DNA of 6,427 bases from Bacteroidota bacterium. GTDB taxonomy: Bacteria > Bacteroidota > Ignavibacteria > UBA10030 > SZUA-254. The stretch's first letter is position 1; the number at the start of each line of letters is the position of its first letter. The stretch is from positions 1-6,427 of the forward strand of contig SCUC01000554.1 of NCBI GenBank assembly GCA_004322375.1, read 5' to 3'. The position numbers were made by a program, and so were the translations under genes. The notes under the pieces were generated by a model. That model saw only the letters and a list, made by a program, of their open reading frames with translations. It was not told where the DNA came from and did not search any database. Positions 1 to 4,353 of the stretch are shown piece by piece.

Positions 1-545
1 GCAGTACTTGTTGAGAAAGCGCCATACTTGATTGTAAGAGAACGACCCAGTACGGTGTACAGCCCCCATGAAATTACGGCAACTAAAAACATGAGATTTC
101 CGAGAGTATATTCCGAACGGAAATCTATCCCATGTTCAAAAACGATGATAGCTATACCAACGAAGGCTATTCCAACCCCCGCTCCTTTCTTCAGAGTGAT
201 TTCTTCTTTCCCCAGAAAATGGGACAACACTAACACTACTGCGGGTGTGCATCCATATAACAACGCCGCGTTTGCCGGGGTTGAGTATTTCATCCCGGAA
301 AGAAATAAAAACTGGTTCACCGGAATCGCAAGAAAGCTGAGCCAGGCGATTGACTTGTAATCGCTTTTCTCAAATGTTAATGAAGATTTTTTTAGCTTGA
401 GATATGCCAACAATCCGGTTGCCGCAATCACGGAACGAAGCATTGTAAGCGTAACCGGTTCTATATCCCGGACAACGACTTTTGCAATAATGTGCGTGCC
501 GCTTGCAAGCAATTGTTGGAAAATGAGAAGAACATACACTACCAT
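1..545 (-). CDS. EamA/DMT-family transporter, 3' part cut off by window edge
   Basis: This is the 5' part of a drug/metabolite transporter (EamA) family inner-membrane protein. 181 complete codons are visible from an ATG at 545-543, and the frame is still open at the left edge. Family members have about 290-300 residues, ten helices and two EamA repeats. Hydrophobic segments lie at about residues 3-20, 32-48, 66-84, 91-110, 120-137 and 149-168. The first repeat ends near 137 with a GAGVGIAFVGIAIIVFEHG stretch. The second starts near 149 with GNLMFLVAVISWGLYTVLGR, the usual opening of an EamA repeat (small/aromatic W-x-x-Y followed by a basic residue). An in-frame GTG at 566-564 is an alternative start, but the likely promoter -7 element (556-563) lies between it and the ATG, so ATG is preferred. 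There is no clear Shine-Dalgarno site. The gene is divergent from the MFS gene. The family includes exporters of amino acids, metabolites and drugs; the substrate here cannot be told. Confidence 0.9.
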   Translation of the reverse strand, partial: MVVYVLLIFQQLLASGTHIIAKVVVRDIEPVTLTMLRSVIAATGLLAYLKLKKSSLTFEKSDYKSIAWLSFLAIPVNQFLFLSGMKYSTPANAALLYGCTPAVVLVLSHFLGKEEITLKKGAGVGIAFVGIAIIVFEHGIDFRSEYTLGNLMFLVAVISWGLYTVLGRSLTIKYGAFSTST

Positions 546-555
546 ATAGGAGTTG

Positions 556-587
556 TCAATATACACTTCCGCCCCGACACGACAAAA
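556..587 (-). promoter_or_regulatory. Putative Bacteroidetes-type promoter of the EamA gene
   Basis: Read on the minus strand, TTTG (586-583) is followed by a 19-nt spacer and then TATATTGA (563-556), about ten bases before the ATG at 545. The known Bacteroidetes sigma-ABfr consensus is TTTG, 19-21 nt, TAnnTTTG. The upstream box is exact, the spacing fits, and the downstream box matches four of its six fixed bases. Transcription would start close to the ATG, giving a very short leader or none. This is pattern matching to a short, AT-rich consensus and could be chance. Confidence 0.35.
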
Positions 588-602
588 CTCCGAAAATATT
601 CG

Positions 603-610
603 TATCTTTA
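603..610 (+). promoter_or_regulatory. Weak candidate -7 element before the MFS gene
   Basis: TATCTTTA lies 9 bases before the ATG at 620 and differs from the Bacteroidetes -7 consensus TAnnTTTG only at the last base. No convincing TTTG is seen 19-21 bases upstream. If real, the MFS transcript would be leaderless or nearly so, which agrees with the lack of a Shine-Dalgarno sequence before that ATG. Confidence 0.2.
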
Positions 611-619
611 AAGCGTTCG

Positions 620-1846
620 ATGGAATCCTGGAAAAAGAATCTCTACACCCTCTGGGCTGCGCAGCTCCTTGCCATGATCGGGATGAATCTCGTCATCCCA
701 TTTCTTCCTTTTTATGTCCGGTATTTAGGAGTCTCCAATGAAGAAGATCTAGCGATGTGGAGCGGACTTGTATTTGCAGGCACCTTCATGTCATCTTTCA
801 TTGCCACTCCAATTTGGGGCTCGCTCAGCGATAGGTTTAGCAAGAAAACTATGGTCGTGCGGGCTATTTTTGGTTTAGGCGTCGCTCAGATTCTTGTCGG
901 GCTTTCTCAAAATGTTTACCAGCTTTTTTTCTTTCGCCTCGTTCAGGGAGTTATCAGCGGATTTATACCTGCTGTGCTGGCATTAGTCTCTAGCTCCTCA
1001 CCCAAGGAAAAGATTGGCTATTCACTCGGATTTTTACAATCTGCAACTGCCGGAGGTACGGTTCTCGGTCCTTTTGTAGGAGGGCTCCTCGCGGATTTTG
1101 TCGGCTATAGAGAAATATTCTTTATCGTCTCGGCGCTCTGCTTCATGAGCGGAATATTTATCATCAAATTCGTTCAGGAAACTCCTCAGCCGGCTCCGAA
1201 CGGTAAGCCTCCTTCTGTTATTGACAACTATAAATTTGTCTTTTCCAACAACCAGCTTCGTCTCATCGCCATCACCATTGTGATTGGACAAGCATCTGCA
1301 TTAATGATTGAATCAATTTTCGCCCTTTTTGTTGAGCATGTTGAATTCGATACTCAGTATGTCGCTTCGCTCACCGGCATCGTCGTTGCAATCTCAGGGT
1401 TATTTATGTTCATAGCCACGCCCTGGTGGGGCAAACGAAACGACACGCTCGGTTGCAAGAAAACAATCACCCTCGCGTTAGCCGGGACGGGGCTTTGCTA
1501 CGCGCTGCATGTATTTGCCTATAATATCGTCGTGTTGATGCTGTTGCGCGCATGTATCGGTTTTGTCCGTGGAGGAATTTTACATACGCTATTTTCACTC
1601 ACAAACCTTCACACGCCGTCAGATAGGCATGGCGGCTTGATGGGCATCGCTTCCAGCATGGCGGTGCTTGGCAATATGCTTGGTCCGCTTACAGGCGGCT
1701 TAATTGCCGCAAAGCTCGGCATCACCGCGGTCTTCGCGTTCAACAGCACGATGTTGTTAATTACAGCAGCAGTTGTTTACAAGTATCTTACCGATATTCG
1801 TTTCACCACTCCTTCGGTTGAAGTTCAAAATCCTGCACCGGCGTAA
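620..1846 (+). CDS. MFS transporter, DHA1 family, MdtG-like multidrug efflux protein
   Basis: A complete 408-residue major facilitator protein with about twelve predicted helices, split by a hydrophilic loop at residues 186-210. Motif A lies between TM2 and TM3 (G67-S-L-S-D71-R72...K76). A motif B-like FFRLVQGVISG is at 104-114 with R106. The antiporter motif C is in TM5 (G145...G150-P151...G154-G155), which marks drug:proton antiporters of the DHA1 group. The second half has degenerate echoes: WWGKRND near 269-275 and GNMLGPLTGG at 351-360. From memory, the stretch MWSGLVF...ATPIWGSLSDR closely parallels Escherichia coli MdtG, and the length is about the same; MdtG overexpression is linked to fosfomycin and deoxycholate tolerance. 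That substrate range should not be assumed here. The start ATG is preferred because the N-terminus (WKKNLYTLW) aligns with that of MdtG. The gene is divergent from the EamA transporter and ends 8 bp from the convergent repeat-protein gene. Confidence 0.93.
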   Translation: MESWKKNLYTLWAAQLLAMIGMNLVIPFLPFYVRYLGVSNEEDLAMWSGLVFAGTFMSSFIATPIWGSLSDRFSKKTMVVRAIFGLGVAQILVGLSQNVYQLFFFRLVQGVISGFIPAVLALVSSSSPKEKIGYSLGFLQSATAGGTVLGPFVGGLLADFVGYREIFFIVSALCFMSGIFIIKFVQETPQPAPNGKPPSVIDNYKFVFSNNQLRLIAITIVIGQASALMIESIFALFVEHVEFDTQYVASLTGIVVAISGLFMFIATPWWGKRNDTLGCKKTITLALAGTGLCYALHVFAYNIVVLMLLRACIGFVRGGILHTLFSLTNLHTPSDRHGGLMGIASSMAVLGNMLGPLTGGLIAAKLGITAVFAFNSTMLLITAAVVYKYLTDIRFTTPSVEVQNPAPA

Positions 1847-1854
1847 CAAAGTAA

Positions 1855-4302
1855 CTATTTAAGCAATAATAATTTTTTTGTATTTGTGTAGGACAAGATG
1901 CCATCTTCCCCTACAACCATTAGCTGGTAATAATACACCCCGCTCGGCAACCCACTAGCATCAAAGGTCTGCATCTTAAATCCTGCATCTTGCATCCCAT
2001 CAACAAGCGTCGCTACTTCTTCTCCAAGCACATTATATATTTTTAGACTGACATACTGACTACTGGGTACTGAATACTTAATTACAGTTGAAGGGTTGAA
2101 CGGGTTGGGAAAATTCTGATTTAGTGAGTAGCAAGTTGGCAGTGGTAAGTCGTGCTCCGACAATCCAGGCGGCGGAGGGGGGAGCTCGTTGATGGGAACA
2201 ATTATTATTTTGTTCGACGCGTTCGCTGCGGTGATAGAGAAGGTTAAATCAGCATCTACGCTGACTTTTACCCAATATCCTTTTCCGGGCTCGATGGTCG
2301 TGCTTTCAAAATAACCGTTATTATATCCGAAAAATTGTGATGTGATTAATCCGGGCGGATGAGAAAGAACATTCTCTACGCTTATGGCGGATGAAATGGA
2401 ACCGATCATATTCCATCCCGCGTTCACATGAATTGTATCTTCGTTGATTACATCTCCATCGAGTGGGATGAATTGCGCGTAAGAAAATTTCAACCAATAT
2501 CCGATGCCATGAGTTAGTGTGGCTTGAGTTTGATACCCGCCTGAAGTTGAATAGCTAAATGCATCAGAAACGGAGGTGGGGTAGAGAACTGATTTTGAGT
2601 AATTAGGAACATCGAGGGGAACAGAGATAAGATTCCACCGTTCCCTGACTAAAAATAGATTCCCCTCGTCGGGCGCGGTCGTAAAATTCCATATATTGGA
2701 CCAAAAGCCGTTCGCATCGGAAAACCGCGGCAGAACTCGCCAATAGAACTGTGTTCCCGCGGGAAAAGTATCGAGAGCGAACGATGTGCCAACAAGCTCT
2801 GAATCAATATAAGCAAGGGTCGCAAACGAAGCATCCAGAGATATTTCTATGCGATAATCTACCGCGGCGGTATTTTCTTCCCAGCTTAACGAAAGTGAGG
2901 TAAGGACATTAACAGCATTATTTGGCGGAGACAAAAGCTTGACCGTATAACTAATTCCGAGAAGATTGTTGCGGTTGACATTCTGCGCGTAAATATCTGA
3001 AGTGGTACTTTCATTACGGTAGTCGCCCCAAGCTACAATCGCGCCTTCATTTCCATCCGTTACAATTTTTGGAGAACTTTTTGCATGACGTTCCGAGCTT
3101 ATGGCTGCGCCATTTGTCGTCCATTGTGTTGTTCCCGAAGAATCTACTGCTTGAGCGTAGAGAGTATCTCTCCAATCGCCCCAGGTGATAATCGCTCCTC
3201 CATTTTGAGCGGATGTCATTGCTGGAAAATCCTGAGATACTACATCCACCGAACATATCGGGGTTGCCCATAGCTGTGTCCCGCTAGCGCTTATTCGCGC
3301 TGCGTAAATATCATAGCTTGGCGAGCGCCAGCATGTATAGACGCCCCCGGTTTTATCGGTCATCATAGCTGGCGATGCGCCGTAACCTGCGCCAACGCCG
3401 TTGGAGTTCCACTGTAATGTTCCGGATCCATCAATTTTCTGAACATAGATATTCGGATAATTATCCCAAAGAATAAATGCGCTCCCATCGTTATCGCTGT
3501 TCACTTTGAGCTCAATCAAATCGTCCAGATTTGTCGCTAAGGCAATGCCATCCTTCACCCATTCCAAACCGCCGGCAGAGTTTAGGTGTTGAGCGAAAAC
3601 GGAACGAGTTGAATCGCCGGGACCATCAAGCCATGCTATAAATGCTCCGTTTGCGCCGTCGCCGGCGACGCGGGGTTCAAGCTGGTCGCTTTCTTTTGTG
3701 CATACCCCTATTCCACGATCTGTCCATTGCACGACTCCGGTGGCATTGACTCGCTGCGCGTAAATATCATATCCTCCGTCAAAACGATGCCAGGCAATAA
3801 TCGCTCCTCCGTTTTCATCACTAATAATAACCGGTCTAAGCTGGAGCGCGCTATCCAACGTTACTCGTATTCCGTTTGTAGCCCATTGGGGTACGCCCGA
3901 AGCATTGACTCGTTGCGCATACAACATGGAGCCGCCATTACGTCCATCCTCCCATACGATAATTGCACCCCCATTGCCATCGCTCGCAACTATCGGATGA
4001 CGTTGGCTATATGGGACATTGCAGATAACCAGTCCATCGCTATCCCAAATGGGCTCACCCAGAGCGTTCATCCTTTGCGCATAAATGTCTGCATAAATTA
4101 ACGAATCTCCAGCCCGGTAATCTTCCCACGTTACTATTGCGCCGCCGTTGTCATCGCTCACCATTTGCATCGAAGATTGCTCATTTGCAGCTGTTACAAC
4201 CGGCGTATTCACTGCAGGGTCTGTTGACCATTGCGCGTGCAATGAAGACACGGTCAGAAAAGAGTAAATCAAAAGAGTCAATACAAGTATAATGCGTTTC
4301 AT
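1855..4302 (-). CDS. Secreted eight-repeat protein with Fn3-like domain and T9SS sorting domain
   Basis: A complete 815-residue protein of unknown function, predicted to cross the inner membrane by Sec and the outer membrane by T9SS. Residues 1-23 are a signal peptide (MKR, hydrophobic core, LHA before Q24). Residues 46-445 hold eight repeats of about 46-58 residues with the core GGAIxxWxDxR...DIYAQRVNxxGxxxW; the repeat tryptophans are W59, W117, W171, W224, W279, W325, W374 and W425. Residues 456-543 look Fn3-like (LSPPNNAVN...LSWE...FYWRV...WNFTT). Residues 548-690 hold a duplicated module with WNLI...GYWLK and then WNMI...GYWVK. A proline-rich linker (708-712) leads to the T9SS type A sorting domain at 726-815, with QNFPNPFNP and a final KKLLLLK. 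The start is fixed by an AAGGA site 8 nt upstream and by the signal peptide. No enzyme motif is visible. It lies 51 bp downstream of a paralogue and is probably co-transcribed with it. A beta-propeller for the repeats is an inference only. Confidence 0.92.
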   Translation of the reverse strand: MKRIILVLTLLIYSFLTVSSLHAQWSTDPAVNTPVVTAANEQSSMQMVSDDNGGAIVTWEDYRAGDSLIYADIYAQRMNALGEPIWDSDGLVICNVPYSQRHPIVASDGNGGAIIVWEDGRNGGSMLYAQRVNASGVPQWATNGIRVTLDSALQLRPVIISDENGGAIIAWHRFDGGYDIYAQRVNATGVVQWTDRGIGVCTKESDQLEPRVAGDGANGAFIAWLDGPGDSTRSVFAQHLNSAGGLEWVKDGIALATNLDDLIELKVNSDNDGSAFILWDNYPNIYVQKIDGSGTLQWNSNGVGAGYGASPAMMTDKTGGVYTCWRSPSYDIYAARISASGTQLWATPICSVDVVSQDFPAMTSAQNGGAIITWGDWRDTLYAQAVDSSGTTQWTTNGAAISSERHAKSSPKIVTDGNEGAIVAWGDYRNESTTSDIYAQNVNRNNLLGISYTVKLLSPPNNAVNVLTSLSLSWEENTAAVDYRIEISLDASFATLAYIDSELVGTSFALDTFPAGTQFYWRVLPRFSDANGFWSNIWNFTTAPDEGNLFLVRERWNLISVPLDVPNYSKSVLYPTSVSDAFSYSTSGGYQTQATLTHGIGYWLKFSYAQFIPLDGDVINEDTIHVNAGWNMIGSISSAISVENVLSHPPGLITSQFFGYNNGYFESTTIEPGKGYWVKVSVDADLTFSITAANASNKIIIVPINELPPPPPGLSEHDLPLPTCYSLNQNFPNPFNPSTVIKYSVPSSQYVSLKIYNVLGEEVATLVDGMQDAGFKMQTFDASGLPSGVYYYQLMVVGEDGILSYTNTKKLLLLK
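1858..2127 (-). other. T9SS type A C-terminal sorting domain (residues 726-815)
   Basis: The domain opens with SLNQNFPNPFNPST and continues through VSLKIYNVLG, EEVATLVDG, QDAGFKMQ and SGVYYYQL to the terminal KKLLLLK. This is the Por secretion-system sorting signal. It is recognised after Sec export and is normally removed by the PorU-type sortase while the cargo is anchored or released at the cell surface. Confidence 0.93.
2233..2661 (-). other. Duplicated WN[LM]I / GYW[LV]K module (residues 548-690)
   Basis: Two tandem copies of a roughly 70-residue pattern are visible. The first starts at RWNLISVPL (555-563) and ends at HGIGYWLKF (598-606). The second starts at GWNMIGSI (629-636) and ends at GKGYWVKV (673-680). 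Similar stretches occur before sorting domains in secreted proteins of Chlorobi/Ignavibacteria-type bacteria, as far as I recall. The function is unknown. The paralogue at 4354-6427 lacks this module. Confidence 0.7.
2674..2937 (-). other. Fn3-like domain (residues 456-543)
   Basis: About 88 residues follow the repeat array with a fibronectin type III-like layout: an LLSPPNNAVNV opening, LSLSWEEN with the first conserved Trp, YRIEISLD, then FYWRVLPRFS and a closing WSNIWNFTTAPD. Such domains are common spacers in T9SS cargo proteins. The call rests on strand pattern and aromatic spacing, not on a profile search. Confidence 0.65.
2968..4167 (-). repeat. Array of eight protein-level repeats (W-D-x-R / IYAQRV)
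   Basis: This stretch encodes residues 46-445. Eight units of about 46-58 residues (roughly 140-175 bp) share an acidic/Asn-Gly-Gly turn, the strand GGAIxxW, a D-x-R turn, the strand (D)IYAQRV, and a G-x-x-x-W-x-x-[NDR]-G turn. Units 1-3, 7 and 8 are the most regular. Units 4-6 have drifted: IYVQKI in unit 5, IYAARI in unit 6, and unit 6 has C324 before its tryptophan. The repeats are conserved at protein level and diverged at DNA level. Confidence 0.9.
4234..4302 (-). other. Signal peptide coding segment (residues 1-23)
   Basis: The N-terminus has a basic n-region (K2, R3), a hydrophobic core from I4 to about V18, and a small/neutral end L21-H22-A23 before Q24. This fits signal peptidase I cleavage after A23. 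There is no lipobox cysteine, so the protein is not a lipoprotein. Glutamine at the mature N-terminus is the pattern described for Bacteroidetes signal peptidase I substrates (the 'Q-rule'). Confidence 0.85.
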
Positions 4303-4310
4303 ACGAACAA

Positions 4311-4317
4311 TCCTTTT
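4311..4317 (-). promoter_or_regulatory. Ribosome binding site of the 815-residue repeat protein
   Basis: On the minus strand AAAAGGA ends 8 nt before the ATG at 4302. It is the only clear Shine-Dalgarno sequence before a start codon in the window. It supports the chosen start and translation that is independent of the upstream gene. Confidence 0.7.
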
Positions 4318-4319
4318 TG

Positions 4320-4340
4320 AATTTTTTTGATAAAAAAATT
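4320..4340 (+). repeat. Perfect AT-only inverted repeat in the intergenic gap
   Basis: Nine bases (AATTTTTTT) and their exact complement (AAAAAAATT) flank a 3-nt loop. The element sits between the stop codon of the upstream repeat gene and the ribosome binding site of the downstream one. With no G-C pairs the RNA stem would be weak. It could be a poor terminator or attenuator, a bendable A-tract region, or chance in AT-rich spacer DNA. Confidence 0.75.
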
Positions 4341-4353
4341 GAGTTAGATAAAA

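Noticed and set aside
28..360. Plus-strand open frame of 110 codons near the left edge
   Set aside because: It lies opposite the EamA transporter, whose minus-strand frame gives a clear family match with proper membrane segments. The plus-strand product shows no recognisable domain.
564..566. In-frame GTG as the start of the EamA transporter
   Set aside because: It is possible, but the likely -7 promoter box lies between this GTG and the ATG at 545, and the first membrane helix is already complete when starting from the ATG.
1870..1878. T-run after the MFS gene as a Rho-independent terminator
   Set aside because: No GC-rich stem precedes the T-run and it lies inside the coding end of the convergent gene, encoding the lysine/leucine-rich tail.
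3727..4101. Plus-strand open frame of 124 codons, and similar frames at 5893-6204 and 5948-6325
   Set aside because: They run antisense to the repeat arrays. The recurring codon pattern of the repeats keeps the opposite strand free of stops, and the products contain no known motif.
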